From the NCBI RefSeq assembly GCF_001590965.1, contig NZ_BCTW01000010.1, positions 124,001 to 188,000 on the forward strand: 64,000 bases of DNA. Direction: 5' to 3'. Each line of letters starts with the position of its first letter. Positions within the stretch are counted from its first letter, which is position 1. This document shows, one piece after another, positions 38,070-47,230 of this stretch. The notes under the pieces were generated by a model. That model saw nothing but the letters and a program-made list of their open reading frames with translations, did not search any database and was not told the origin of the DNA. The position numbers were made by a program, and so were the translations under genes. Source of the stretch: Novosphingobium lentum NBRC 107847 (GTDB taxonomy: Bacteria > Pseudomonadota > Alphaproteobacteria > Sphingomonadales > Sphingomonadaceae).

Positions 38070-40937
38070 ATGCGCCGCATCCACGCCGTTTCGATTGCCG
38101 TCCTTGCCGCCGTTTCGCTGTCGGCAGCCTCGCCCGCTTCGGCCAAGGCGAGCGCATCCGCTGCCACCCGCCCCGCCCCGCTTGCCGATCTGGTCAAGGC
38201 GGTGGACATCCCGTTCGAGACGTTCACCCTGCCCAACGGCCTCACCACCATCGTCCACACCGATCGCAAGGCGCCGATCGTGGGGGTGACGGTGTACTAT
38301 CGCGTCGGATCGAAGAACGAGCCCAAGGGCAAGACCGGCTTTGCCCACTTGTACGAACACCTGTTCTTCGGCGGATCGGAGAACGTGCCCAATTTCGACG
38401 TGCCGCTGGAAGCCGCCGGGTCGACCGCGACCAACGGCAGCACGTGGTACGATCGCACCAACTATGTCGAAACCGTGCCCACCGGAGCGCTTCCGCTGGC
38501 GCTGTTCATGGAAAGCGATCGCATGGGCCACCTGCTCGGCGCGGTGAACCAGGACAAGCTCGACAAGCAGCGCGGCGTTGTCCAGAACGAAAAGCGGCAG
38601 GGCGATAACGAGCCTTATGGCCTGGTCGAATACGCGATCGGCGAAGGGCTCTTCCCCGTGGGCCACCCCTATCGCCACGCCACCATCGGATCGATGACCG
38701 ATCTCGACGCGGCAAGCCTGGCCGATGTGCGCCAGTGGTTCACCGATCACTACGGCCCCAACAACGTCGTGCTGGCGCTGGCCGGCGACATCGATGTCGC
38801 CACCGCCAAACCGCTGGTGGCCAGGTGGTTCGGCGACATTCCGCGCGGGCCTGCGGTGGGCAAGGTGTCCGCGCCGCGCGTCGATCTGCCCGCACCGGTC
38901 AAGCGCGAGATGGCCGACCAGGTCGCCACCACCCGGCTCTATCGCGCGTGGTCGGGCCCGGCGCTCGACGATGCCGACCGGCTGGCGCTCGACATCGGCA
39001 TGTCGGTGCTGGGCGGGCTGTCGAGCTCGCGGCTCGACAACGCGCTGGTGCGCACCGAACAGCTCGCGGTGGCGGTCAGCGCGGAACTGCAGCCGTTCGA
39101 ACAGGCCAGCTTCGTGCAAGTACAGATGGACGTGAAGCCGGGCGTCGGCCGCGCGAAAGCCGAGGCCCGGCTCGACGCGCTGCTGACCGATTTCATCGAC
39201 AAGGGCCCCAGCGCGGACGAAGTGCAGCGCGCGGCCACATCGTACATCGCCGCCAAGATCGGCGCGCTGGAGCAGGTCGGCGGCTTTTCCGGCAAGGGCG
39301 CGCAGCTGGCCGAAGGGCTGCTCTATTCTGGCGACGCGGCGCGCTACAAGGCCAACCTCGCCACCGTGGCAGCGCTGACCCCGGCGCGCGTGCGCGCGGC
39401 GATGCAGCACTGGCTCAAGCGCCCGGTCTATCAGCTGACGGTCACGCCCGGCACGCGCACCGAAAAGGGCGAGACTATGGGCGGCTGGGGCGACGAAAGC
39501 GCCACCGCCGCGGTGCCCAAGCCCACGCCCGTGCCGATGGCCGCGATCGCGCCGGGACCCAAGCGCGATACCCCGCCGGTCACCCCGGTGGGCGATCTGG
39601 TGCTGCCCACGGTCGAGCATGCGACGCTGTCGAACGGCATCAAGGTCTCGCTCGCGCGCCGCACCGCAGTGCCCAAGGTGCTGATGACGCTGGACTTCAA
39701 CGCGGGCTATGCCGCCGATCCCAAGGCGGCGCTGGGCACCCAGTCGCTGATGCTGGGCCTGCTCGACGAAGGCACGTCCACGCGCAATTCGATCCAGATC
39801 GCCGAAGAGCAGGAGCGGCTCGGCGCCACGATCTCCGCCAACGCCTCGCTCGACGCGAGTTCGATCACGCTCGATGCGCTGAAGGCCAACCTCGCGCCCA
39901 GCCTGTCGCTGATGGCCGACATCGTGCGCAACCCCGCGTTCGCGCCCGGCGAAGTGGCGCGGCTGCGCGACCAGCGGCTGGCCGAGATTGCGCAAGCCGA
40001 AGCCTCGCCGTTTTCGCTGGTGCGCCTGAACCTAAACCCGCTGATCTACGGGCCGGGGCATCCGTACGGCGTGCCGTCGAACGGGCTGGGCAGCAAGGCG
40101 GCGGTGGCCGCGCTCGATCCCGCCGCGTTGCGCGCCGCGCACGACCTGTGGCTGCGCCCGGACCTGGCCACGATCACCGTGGTCGGCGACGTGACCATGA
40201 GCGAGTTGACCCCGCTGCTCGAACAGGCGTTCGGCGGCTGGAAGGCCCCGGCAACGCCCGCGCCGACCAAGGACCTCGCCGCCCCCATCCCCACCCCGCG
40301 CCCGCGCATCGTGGTGATCGACCGGCCCAATTCGCCACAGTCGGTGATCGCGGCAGGCAAGGCGCTGCCTGTCACCGGATCGAGCACCGACGTCAGCCTC
40401 GATCTTGCCAACGAGGTCCTCGGCAACGATTTCCTCTCGCGGCTCAATCTCGACCTGCGCGAGGACAAGGGCTGGTCGTATGGCGTGTCGAGCGCGGTCG
40501 CGCGGCTGAAAGGCCCACGCACGTTCACCGTCGCCGCGCCGGTACAGTCCGACAAGACCGGCGAATCGCTGAAACTGCTGATCGCCGACATGAAGGCCTT
40601 CCCAGCGAGCAAGCCGGTCGAGCCGGTCGAACTCAACCGCGTGACCGACGGCAACATCCGCGGGCTGCCCAACAACTTCGAGACCGACGCCGAACTGCTC
40701 AACGCGCTGGTGGTCAACCAGCGGCTGGGTCGGCCGGACGATTACTACGCCACGCTCGCCACGCGCTATCGCGCGGTGGATGCAAAGGCGCTCGATGCCG
40801 CCGCGACCAAGTATCTCCAGCCCGATGGCCTGGTGTTCCTGGTGGTGGGCGATCGCAAGGTGATCGATCCGCAGATCGCCGGGCTGGGCCTGCCGATCGA
40901 ATATCTCGCGGTTGACAACGGCACGGCCAAGCCCTGA
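38070..40937 (+). CDS. M16 family zinc metallopeptidase, two-domain, exported
   Basis: The 955-residue protein has a signal peptide (VSIAVLAAVSLSAASPASA). The first M16 half has the inverted zinc motif HLYEH (residues 93-97) and a third-ligand Glu in VVQNEKRQGDNEP. The second, non-catalytic half starts near residue 510 with HATLSNGIKVSLARRTAVPK. This fused layout is like the paired PqqL/YmxG proteins of many proteobacteria. It degrades peptides in the periplasm. The ATG at 38070 follows AAGGGA; an in-frame ATG at 38037 falls in the repeat. It may be co-read with the 99-residue gene downstream. Confidence 0.92.
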   Translation: MRRIHAVSIAVLAAVSLSAASPASAKASASAATRPAPLADLVKAVDIPFETFTLPNGLTTIVHTDRKAPIVGVTVYYRVGSKNEPKGKTGFAHLYEHLFFGGSENVPNFDVPLEAAGSTATNGSTWYDRTNYVETVPTGALPLALFMESDRMGHLLGAVNQDKLDKQRGVVQNEKRQGDNEPYGLVEYAIGEGLFPVGHPYRHATIGSMTDLDAASLADVRQWFTDHYGPNNVVLALAGDIDVATAKPLVARWFGDIPRGPAVGKVSAPRVDLPAPVKREMADQVATTRLYRAWSGPALDDADRLALDIGMSVLGGLSSSRLDNALVRTEQLAVAVSAELQPFEQASFVQVQMDVKPGVGRAKAEARLDALLTDFIDKGPSADEVQRAATSYIAAKIGALEQVGGFSGKGAQLAEGLLYSGDAARYKANLATVAALTPARVRAAMQHWLKRPVYQLTVTPGTRTEKGETMGGWGDESATAAVPKPTPVPMAAIAPGPKRDTPPVTPVGDLVLPTVEHATLSNGIKVSLARRTAVPKVLMTLDFNAGYAADPKAALGTQSLMLGLLDEGTSTRNSIQIAEEQERLGATISANASLDASSITLDALKANLAPSLSLMADIVRNPAFAPGEVARLRDQRLAEIAQAEASPFSLVRLNLNPLIYGPGHPYGVPSNGLGSKAAVAALDPAALRAAHDLWLRPDLATITVVGDVTMSELTPLLEQAFGGWKAPATPAPTKDLAAPIPTPRPRIVVIDRPNSPQSVIAAGKALPVTGSSTDVSLDLANEVLGNDFLSRLNLDLREDKGWSYGVSSAVARLKGPRTFTVAAPVQSDKTGESLKLLIADMKAFPASKPVEPVELNRVTDGNIRGLPNNFETDAELLNALVVNQRLGRPDDYYATLATRYRAVDAKALDAAATKYLQPDGLVFLVVGDRKVIDPQIAGLGLPIEYLAVDNGTAKP

Positions 40938-40968
40938 CTAGCACGCACAACCGTTTGAGGAGAGAACC

Positions 40969-41268
40969 ATGGCCGTTGCCGGAACTTATGACTGCGTGAC
41001 CAAGACCCCGATGGGCGACCAGTCCAGCAAGTTCACCGTGACCGTCGATGGCGACCGCTTCACCGGCAGCAACGTCGGCGCGATGGGATCGATGGACGTC
41101 GAGGACGGCCATGTCAGCGGCAACACGCTGACCTGGACGATGACCATGACCGTGCCCATGCCGATGAAGCTGGAAGGCACGGCGACTGTCGACGGCGATG
41201 CGCTGAACGGCACGGTCAAGGCCGGCGCGTTCGGCAGCTTCGCGATGACGGGCACGCGGGCAGGGTAA
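40969..41268 (+). CDS. Small conserved-looking protein of unknown function
   Basis: The 99-residue product is rich in Gly, Thr and Val and appears to be all beta: VAGTYDCVTKTPMG, KFTVTVDGDRFTG, GHVSGNTLTWTMTMTVPMPM, KLEGTATVDGDALNGTVKAG. This alternation suggests a small beta-barrel. No signal peptide or cofactor motif is seen. GAGGAGAGAACC precedes the ATG, a very good ribosome site. It starts 32 bp after the M16 peptidase, probably in the same unit. I do not recognise the family. Confidence 0.7.
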   Translation: MAVAGTYDCVTKTPMGDQSSKFTVTVDGDRFTGSNVGAMGSMDVEDGHVSGNTLTWTMTMTVPMPMKLEGTATVDGDALNGTVKAGAFGSFAMTGTRAG

Positions 41269-41286
41269 GCATCCAGGTTCGCACCA

Positions 41287-41328
41287 GTCGGGGCTGCAGG
41301 CAGGGATCGAAACCCCGCCCGCCCCGAC
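41287..41328. terminator. Hairpin between convergent genes, possible terminator
   Basis: GTCGGGGC (41287-41294) pairs with GCCCCGAC (41321-41328), with a further inner stem GGG/CCC. It lies between the 99-residue gene (plus) and gatB (minus). A clear T-run is missing on both sides. Confidence 0.35.
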
Positions 41329-41334
41329 ATCCCT

Positions 41335-42840
41335 TCACCCCAGCTTCGCCTTCACCACCTGGTTGACCAGTTGCGGGTTGCCCTTGCCCTGCATCGCCTT
41401 CATCGTCTGGCCGACGAAGAAGCCGAACAGCGCCTCCTTGCCGCCACGATACTGTTCGACCTTGTCGGCATTGGCGGCGAGCACGGCGTCGACGGCCGTT
41501 TCGATCGCGCCGGTATCGCTGGTCTGCTTCAGGCCCTCGCGTTCGACGATCACGCCCGCCGCGTCGCCGGTTTCGAGCATCTTTTCGAACACCTGCTTGG
41601 CAATGCTGCCCGAGATCGTGCCGTCGCCCACCAGCCCCAGCAGCTCTGCCGCCTGCACCGGGCTGACCGGCGAGGTTTCCAGCGTCTTGCCTAGGCGGTT
41701 CAGCGCGCCGAACAGTTCGGACATCAGCCAGTTGCCCGCCTGCTTGGCAACGTCGGCCTCGGGCTTGCCGGTGCGCTTGGCGGTTTCCGCCAGCAGCACC
41801 TCGAACCAGCGCGCGGTCTCGGCCTCTGCCGTCAGCACCGCCGCATTGTAGGGCGACAGGCCCAGTTCGGTTTCATAGCGGCGCAGCTTGGCGTCGGGCA
41901 GTTCGGGCAGGCTCGCGCGGCATTCGGCGAGGAACGCGTCGTCGAGCACCAGCGGCAGCAGATCGGGATCGGGGAAATAGCGGTAATCGTGCGCGTCTTC
42001 CTTGCTGCGCATCGACCGGGTGGTGCCGGTGTCGGGATCGAACAGGCGGGTTTCCTGCACGATCCGGCCGCCGCCCTCGATCACGTCGACCTGGCGGTTG
42101 GCCTCATGCTCGATCGTGGCCATGACGAAGCGCACCGAGTTGACGTTCTTGGTCTCGGTCCGCGTGCCGAGTTCCCCGCCCGGCTTGCGCACGCTGACGT
42201 TGACGTCGGCGCGCATCGAGCCTTCTTCCATGTTGCCGTCACACGATCCGACATAGCGCAGGATCGTGCGCAGCTTGCGGACATAGGCCCCGGCTTCGGC
42301 GGGCGAGCGCATGTCAGGGCGGCTGACGATTTCCATCAGCGCCACGCCGCAGCGGTTGAGATCGACGTAGGACATCGTCGGGTGCTGATCGTGCATCAGC
42401 TTGCCCGCGTCCTGTTCGACATGGATGCGCTCCACGCCGATGCGCTTGGTCGATCCTTCGGGGTCTTTCTCGTCCAGCACGATGTCGATCGCGCCTTCGC
42501 CCACCAGCGGATGGTACAGCTGGCTGATCTGGTAGCCCTGCGGCAGATCGGCGTAGAAGTAGTTCTTGCGATCGAACCGCGACCACGCGTTGATCTGCGC
42601 GTCGATCGCCATGCCGGTGCGCACCGCCTGCCGGATGCATTCACGGTTGGGCACGGGCAACATGCCCGGCATCGCTGCGTCGATCAGCGACACTTGCGCG
42701 TTGGGCTCCGCCCCGAACTTCGTCGATGCGCCCGAAAACAGCTTGGACGCGCTGGTAACCTGCGCGTGCACTTCGAGGCCGATCACGACCTCCCATTCGC
42801 CGGTGGCGCCGTGGATGCGATAGGCTGTTTCGGTTGTCAC
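41335..42840 (-). CDS. gatB: Aspartyl/glutamyl-tRNA amidotransferase subunit B
   Basis: The 501-residue protein has the GatB/E kinase-like domain: [55 protein letters not shown] and [15 protein letters not shown]-terminal GatB/Yqey domain ends [14 protein letters not shown]. GatCAB converts Glu-tRNA(Gln) and Asp-tRNA(Asn) to the amide forms. The GTG at 42840 gives the usual length and sits after GGCAGAGA; the longer frame at 42906 is unlikely. Unusually, it is separated from gatA by a sulfotransferase-like gene. Confidence 0.96.
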   Translation of the reverse strand: MTTETAYRIHGATGEWEVVIGLEVHAQVTSASKLFSGASTKFGAEPNAQVSLIDAAMPGMLPVPNRECIRQAVRTGMAIDAQINAWSRFDRKNYFYADLPQGYQISQLYHPLVGEGAIDIVLDEKDPEGSTKRIGVERIHVEQDAGKLMHDQHPTMSYVDLNRCGVALMEIVSRPDMRSPAEAGAYVRKLRTILRYVGSCDGNMEEGSMRADVNVSVRKPGGELGTRTETKNVNSVRFVMATIEHEANRQVDVIEGGGRIVQETRLFDPDTGTTRSMRSKEDAHDYRYFPDPDLLPLVLDDAFLAECRASLPELPDAKLRRYETELGLSPYNAAVLTAEAETARWFEVLLAETAKRTGKPEADVAKQAGNWLMSELFGALNRLGKTLETSPVSPVQAAELLGLVGDGTISGSIAKQVFEKMLETGDAAGVIVEREGLKQTSDTGAIETAVDAVLAANADKVEQYRGGKEALFGFFVGQTMKAMQGKGNPQLVNQVVKAKLG

Positions 42841-42937
42841 GATAATCTCTGCCGGTGATGGGTGTGGTTCCACGCGCCAACTACGCTGTCCGCGAACGAC
42901 CTGCAATGGACTGCGAAACGGTGCCGGTGATCGGCGG

Positions 42938-43645
42938 TCATGCCGGCGTCGCTGGCGGTATCGCCAGCTGGGTCAGCCGGGCGTGGAGTGCCTGTGCTTC
43001 GGCCAGAGCGGCCGGGGCGAGCGAAAAGGGCACGCTCTGCTTGGCGGATGTGCGCGCGGTGCTGGGCCGACCTGCATAAAGTTGCGTGCCGAGCAGGTCC
43101 TGGTCGCCGGCAATCGCAGCGAACACGCGCTCGACGTTGTCCGGATTGGTGCAAAATGGTGCGAAGGCCGTTCCGAAGCGCGCGTTCACGCGCGCCACGA
43201 CTGCGCCGAAATCGGCGGTCGCCTGCTCGCTGGTGGCGATCACGACGCGATCCGCCAGCGTTTCCACCACGCGGTAGAACGCCAGCCACCGGCGCAACTC
43301 GTGGTTCTCGTCGATCGCGGGCAGGACGAACTTGAGGCTGCGCAGCGCCTCTGCCGGATCGCGGATCAGCACGACGACCGGCAGGCCGCGCCGCACCGCG
43401 CCGATCACTTGCGCTTCGACGTGGAGGTGATGCGCGAGCCGCACCGGCTGCGGTTGCGCCGAGCGGAAGGCGACCACTGACCAGGTGTTGGCCGACCGCG
43501 CGAATCCCTCGATCACCAGCTCGGTGTCCGGCGCCAGCGCGCAGTGGCGGTTCTGCCGGGGTCCGAACCGGCGATAGGCCGGGAGGAACAGCCGTGGATA
43601 GGGCGCCAACCGATCGCGCAGCAGCCGTCGCCACGAGCGGGCCAT
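42938..43645 (-). CDS. P-loop sulfotransferase-like protein
   Basis: The 235-residue protein has a possible phosphosulfate-binding loop [19 protein letters not shown] in place of the usual GxPRSGTT-type loop, and [20 protein letters not shown], which matches the 3'-phosphate motif (RDP...S) of sulfotransferases. The C-terminus is Ala-rich and less conserved. Acceptor is unknown, possibly a surface polysaccharide. It lies between gatA and gatB in the same direction, 28 bp after gatA, so it is likely read with them. Confidence 0.65.
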   Translation of the reverse strand: MARSWRRLLRDRLAPYPRLFLPAYRRFGPRQNRHCALAPDTELVIEGFARSANTWSVVAFRSAQPQPVRLAHHLHVEAQVIGAVRRGLPVVVLIRDPAEALRSLKFVLPAIDENHELRRWLAFYRVVETLADRVVIATSEQATADFGAVVARVNARFGTAFAPFCTNPDNVERVFAAIAGDQDLLGTQLYAGRPSTARTSAKQSVPFSLAPAALAEAQALHARLTQLAIPPATPA

Positions 43646-43673
43646 GCGAATTATCGCAAGGTCCGGCGACGGA

Positions 43674-45161
43674 TCACCACCATCGCTCCGGCTTGGCGGT
43701 GAACCCGGCGCGGCTTTCGATCGCCAGCCCGGCGTTAAGCACGCCCTGTTCGTCGAACGGGCGGCCGATGATCTGCAGGCCGAGCGGCAGGCCCTCGCGG
43801 TTGAGCCCGGCGGGGACGGACATCGCGGGCAGGCCCGCCAGGCTGGCGGGCACCGCGAATACGTCGTTGAGGTACATCGACAGCGGATCGGCGGTCTTGT
43901 CGCCCAGCGCGAACGCGGCGCTGGGGGCGGTGGGCGCGAGGATCACGTCGCACTGCTGGAAGGCCTGCTCGAAATCGCGGGCGATCAGCGCGCGAACCTT
44001 CTGCGCCTGGGTGTAATAGGCGTCGTAGAACCCTGCCGAGAGCACATAGGTGCCGATCAGGATGCGGCGCTTGACCTCTGCCCCGAACCCGGCGGCGCGG
44101 GTCGCGGCGTACATGTCCTGCAGCCCCGCGCCTTCAGGCAGATCGCGCAAGCCGTAACGCACGCCATCATAGCGCGCGAGGTTGGACGAGGCTTCGGCGG
44201 GCGCGATGATGTAGTAGGCGGGCAGCGCGTACCTGGTGTGCGGCAGGTTGATATCGACCACTTCGGCGCCCGCATCCTTGAGCCAGGCGATGCCGTCGTC
44301 CCAGCTTTTGGCGACATCGGCGTCCATCCCGTCCATGCGGTATTCGCGCGGGATGCCGACTTTCTTGCCGCGCATGTCGGGGCTGAGCCCGGCTTCCCAC
44401 GCGGGCACCGCCATATCGAGGCTGGTCGAATCCTTGGCGTCGAACCCGGCCATCGCCTCGAGCATGATCGCGCAGTCGCGCACGTCGCGCGCCATCGGCC
44501 CGGCCTGGTCGAGGCTGGAGGCGAACGCCACGATGCCCCAGCGCGAGCAGCGGCCGTAAGTCGGCTTGATCCCCGAAATGCCGGTGAACGCGGCGGGCTG
44601 GCGGATCGATCCGCCGGTGTCGGTGCCGGTCGCCGCCGGGCACAGCCGCGCCGAGACGGCCGAGGAACTGCCGCCCGATGATCCGCCGGGAGCCAGACTG
44701 GCATTGCCGCCATCATTGCGCCGCCACGGGGACACGACGTTGCCGAAATAGCTCGTCTCATTCGACGACCCCATCGCGAACTGGTCGAGATTCAGCTTGC
44801 CCAGCATGCCCGCGCCCGCATCCCACAGCTTTTGCGAAACAGTGCTTTCGTACGGCGGGATGAAGCCTTCGAGGATGTGGCTGGCCGCCGTGGTTTGCGT
44901 GCCGGCAGTGGCGAACAGGTCCTTCATGCCGATCGGCACGCCGCCCAGCTTGCCCAGCGGCTTGTTCGCGGCGCGCGCCTTGTCGGTCTTCGCGGCGGCG
45001 TCGAGCGCCTTGTCCGGCGTGGCGACGATGAACGCGTTGAGCGCGGCTTGCGCGGCGGCGACGTTGGCGTTGAACGCCGTGGCGACTTCGACGGCGGTGA
45101 AGCTGCCAGCGGCCACGCCGTCGCGGATCGCGGCCACGCCGAGTTCGGTGAGGTCGGTCAT
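43674..45161 (-). CDS. gatA: Aspartyl/glutamyl-tRNA amidotransferase subunit A
   Basis: The 495-residue amidase-signature enzyme shows the Ser-cisSer-Lys triad: Lys in [12 protein letters not shown], Ser-rich [18 protein letters not shown] and [16 protein letters not shown]. It releases ammonia from glutamine for GatB. It starts 1 bp after the gatC stop. Length is normal (about 485-495). Confidence 0.97.
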   Translation of the reverse strand: MTDLTELGVAAIRDGVAAGSFTAVEVATAFNANVAAAQAALNAFIVATPDKALDAAAKTDKARAANKPLGKLGGVPIGMKDLFATAGTQTTAASHILEGFIPPYESTVSQKLWDAGAGMLGKLNLDQFAMGSSNETSYFGNVVSPWRRNDGGNASLAPGGSSGGSSSAVSARLCPAATGTDTGGSIRQPAAFTGISGIKPTYGRCSRWGIVAFASSLDQAGPMARDVRDCAIMLEAMAGFDAKDSTSLDMAVPAWEAGLSPDMRGKKVGIPREYRMDGMDADVAKSWDDGIAWLKDAGAEVVDINLPHTRYALPAYYIIAPAEASSNLARYDGVRYGLRDLPEGAGLQDMYAATRAAGFGAEVKRRILIGTYVLSAGFYDAYYTQAQKVRALIARDFEQAFQQCDVILAPTAPSAAFALGDKTADPLSMYLNDVFAVPASLAGLPAMSVPAGLNREGLPLGLQIIGRPFDEQGVLNAGLAIESRAGFTAKPERWW

Positions 45162-45162
45162 G

Positions 45163-45465
45163 TTACTCGATCACCTTGGGCACGCCGAAAAAGCCGTGTT
45201 CGTTGGCGGGCGCATTGGCGAGGACTTTGTCGCGCAAGTTGCCGCCGGTCAGCGGATCGGCGTTCACCTTGTCGTCGCGCAGGCGCAGCGTGTTGGGGAT
45301 GACTGCGGTCATCGGCTCGATGCCGGTCACGTCGACCTCGGCCAGTTGTTCGACCCAGTCGAGGATGGAATTGAGTTCGGGCACCATCGCCGCGACTTCG
45401 CCCTCGCTCAGCTTGATGCGAGCCAGCGCGGCGATCTTGGCGACCGTGGCGGTATCGACCGACAT
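45163..45465 (-). CDS. gatC: Aspartyl/glutamyl-tRNA amidotransferase subunit C
   Basis: The 100-residue protein has the GatC pattern: [40 protein letters not shown] and the C-terminal [18 protein letters not shown]. It wraps around GatA and GatB. AAGAGA precedes the ATG. A strong hairpin lies only 25 bp upstream (45490-45522). Confidence 0.96.
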   Translation of the reverse strand: MSVDTATVAKIAALARIKLSEGEVAAMVPELNSILDWVEQLAEVDVTGIEPMTAVIPNTLRLRDDKVNADPLTGGNLRDKVLANAPANEHGFFGVPKVIE

Positions 45466-45489
45466 GGCAAAATCTCTTTGAAAGCGAAG

Positions 45490-45522
45490 GGACGCCGCGC
45501 GCTAGCATTGCGCACGGCGTCC
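45490..45522 (-). terminator. Hairpin between the FKBP gene and gatC
   Basis: GGACGCCG (45490-45497) pairs with CGGCGTCC (45515-45522) with extra inner pairing through GCGC. On the minus strand it is followed by CTTCGCTTT, a weak T-tract. It sits 42 bp beyond the FKBP stop (45564) and just ahead of gatC, so it may be a terminator or a partial attenuator for gatCA. Confidence 0.5.
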
Positions 45523-45563
45523 TTCAAGGGAACGCAGGCAGGTGTGGGCCGGGACCGGTCGGG

Positions 45564-46151
45564 TCAGGGATGACCCGGCATCGGCGGCACATCGGGACCG
45601 GCCGGACCGGCACCAGGACCGCCGGGGCCACCCGGACCGCCTGGCCCACCCGGTATTCCGCCACGGCTTTGCATCTGCATCTGCTGCATCGCCTTCAACT
45701 GCGCGCCGTTCATGTAGTCGAGCAGTTCGACGTCGAACACCAGATCGCTGTTGCCGGGGATGACCACTTCGCCGGTCTGGCGGTTGGTTTGCGGCTGCGG
45801 CCCGTAGCCAAGGTTGGCGGGGATATCGAGGCGGTACTTGCCACCGCGCTTCATCTTTTCCAGCCCTTGCGCAAAGCCGGGAACGACCGCTTCCAGCGGG
45901 ATCGCGACTTTGTCACCCCGGTCGAATTCCTTGCCGCTGGCAAGGTGGCCGACATAGTTCACCAGCACCACGTCCTGGCGCGTGGGCGATTCGCCGGTGC
46001 CAGGCTTCAGCGTGTGGACCACCAGCCCCTGGTAGCGCGCGGCATAGGCAAGGCCGAGCGCAAGCAGGAGCGCGACGGCCACGCCGATCCATATCTTGGT
46101 GAGCGAACCCTTTTCGATGGGCTGCAGCGGAACGCGCGTGATCTCGGACAT
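45564..46151 (-). CDS. FKBP-type peptidyl-prolyl isomerase, membrane-anchored
   Basis: The 195-residue protein has a cytoplasmic N-terminus (MSEITRVPLQPIEKGSLTK), one membrane helix (IWIGVAVALLLALGLAYAA), and then an FKBP domain: DVVLVNYVGHLASGKEFDRG, VVPGFAQGLEKMKRGGKYRL, IPANLGYG and LVFDVELLDY. The C-terminus has a Gly-Pro repeat, GGPGGPGGPGGPG-like. It assists folding of periplasmic proteins. It lies downstream of rpsU in the same direction. Confidence 0.93.
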   Translation of the reverse strand: MSEITRVPLQPIEKGSLTKIWIGVAVALLLALGLAYAARYQGLVVHTLKPGTGESPTRQDVVLVNYVGHLASGKEFDRGDKVAIPLEAVVPGFAQGLEKMKRGGKYRLDIPANLGYGPQPQTNRQTGEVVIPGNSDLVFDVELLDYMNGAQLKAMQQMQMQSRGGIPGGPGGPGGPGGPGAGPAGPDVPPMPGHP

Positions 46152-46234
46152 GGGTTCCCCCCGGAAGACTATCTGTCGCTAACGTGAACTATCGGTCGCA
46201 AATCTCTTGAGCCATCAATCCGGCGGACGTGCAA

Positions 46235-46259
46235 AGGGCGCCGGAAGCTCCAGCGCCCT
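46235..46259 (-). terminator. Possible terminator hairpin after rpsU
   Basis: AGGGCGCCGG (46235-46244) pairs with CCAGCGCCCT (46250-46259) with one mismatch. On the minus strand it ends TTTGC. It lies 78 bp past the rpsU stop and 84 bp before the FKBP start. Confidence 0.4.
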
Positions 46260-46336
46260 GATGGCCCAGCCGGGCCGATGCGGCAAGTGGGTTCCGCGCG
46301 AGCATCTGCGCGCAAATCCCGCTTGCCTGCCGTGTT

Positions 46337-46543
46337 CTATTTCCCGCCGTCGCGTTCCAGACGCTTGCGCTCCAGCTTGCGGGCGCGGCGTACGGCAGCG
46401 GCCTTTTCACGGGCGCGCTTTTCCGACGGCTTCTCGTAGTGACGGCGCAGCTTCATCTCGCGATACACGCCTTCGCGCTGCAGCTTCTTCTTGAGCGCGC
46501 GCAGGGCCTGGTCGACATTATTGTCGCGGACGAGAATTTGCAT
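46337..46543 (-). CDS. rpsU: 30S ribosomal protein S21
   Basis: The 68-residue basic protein starts [20 protein letters not shown] and continues [20 protein letters not shown], the usual S21 pattern, with an Arg/Lys-rich tail. S21 joins the small subunit near the anti-Shine-Dalgarno end of 16S rRNA. The frame is open upstream to 46615, but S21 starts at this ATG. Its leader carries a strong terminator-like hairpin (46608-46647). Confidence 0.97.
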   Translation of the reverse strand: MQILVRDNNVDQALRALKKKLQREGVYREMKLRRHYEKPSEKRAREKAAAVRRARKLERKRLERDGGK

Positions 46544-46607
46544 AAACCGACGTACCTCATTGCACAGATGAGAACCCGCCTGCCTGCGGGAAACACCCTG
46601 ATTCGCT

Positions 46608-46647
46608 GAAAACAAAAACGAGGCCGAATCCCGAAAGGATCGGCTCG
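46608..46647 (-). terminator. Terminator-like hairpin in the rpsU leader, possible attenuator
   Basis: On the minus strand CGAGCCGATCC pairs with GGATTCGGCCTCG (two bulges) and is followed at once by TTTTTGTTTT, a good Rho-independent terminator. It ends about 65 bp upstream of the rpsU ATG. There is no minus-strand gene upstream that it could close. A second small stem (CCCGC/GCGGG, 46575-46590) lies between it and the start. This suggests premature termination control of rpsU. Confidence 0.55.
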
Positions 46648-46810
46648 AACCGGCGGGCGGCTAGCAAAGTGTGGGGACAATGGCAAGCGCGCTTGGCCAA
46701 AACTGGGCCGTTACCGGGCCGGGATGCACCCATTGCGCGTCCGGGGCAAGCGGCGCGGCGCTGCAGCGGGGCCCTTTCCCGATGCACCAACCCCGGCTAA
46801 GGCTCCGGCG

Positions 46811-47230
46811 ATGAACCCGTCCTCCCCCCCATCGGTCACCATGCTGGCCGCCACGTTGCTGGTTGCGCTGGGCGGTGCGACCGGTGCCGTCCTGCGCTAT
46901 CACGGCGGGCGGCTGATCGGCGCAGCTGTCGGCCTGTCCAACCCGTTTCCGTGGCCGACGCTGGCGATCAACGTGTTCGGCAGCTTTGCCATGGGCCTGC
47001 TGGCCGGCTGGCTCGCGCGATACAGCGCCGGCGGCGAAAGCTGGCGGCTGCTGCTGGGCGTGGGTGTGCTGGGCGGCTTCACCACGTTTTCCGCCTTCAG
47101 CCTCGAAGTCGTGATGCTGGCGCAAAAGGGCCAGATCGCGCTCGCAGCGGCTTACGCCACCGGATCGGTGATAGCGGGCGCGACGGGCCTCATGGCCGGG
47201 CTGATGATCATGCGCGGGGCGACGATATGA
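46811..47230 (+). CDS. crcB: Fluoride ion transporter FluC/CrcB
   Basis: The 139-residue membrane protein has four helices and the family motifs GGATGAVLRYHGGR, PWPTLAINVFGSFAMGLLAG (Asn of the pore) and GGFTTFSAFSLEV (Phe box and TFS). It works as a dual-topology dimer that lets F- out of the cell. The ATG at 46811 follows AAGG. I saw no fluoride riboswitch fold upstream. Its stop overlaps the next gene (ATGA). Confidence 0.93.
   Translation: MNPSSPPSVTMLAATLLVALGGATGAVLRYHGGRLIGAAVGLSNPFPWPTLAINVFGSFAMGLLAGWLARYSAGGESWRLLLGVGVLGGFTTFSAFSLEVVMLAQKGQIALAAAYATGSVIAGATGLMAGLMIMRGATI

Noticed and set aside
46630..46660. tRNA T-loop-like GGTTCGAGCC on the minus strand
   Set aside because: The flanking bases do not form a five-base T stem, and no acceptor, anticodon or D arm could be laid out around it. 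The sequence is explained by the terminator-like hairpin.
46700..46811. Possible fluoride riboswitch upstream of crcB
   Set aside because: The conserved pseudoknot and GAUG elements of the crcB motif were not found in the short GC-rich leader.
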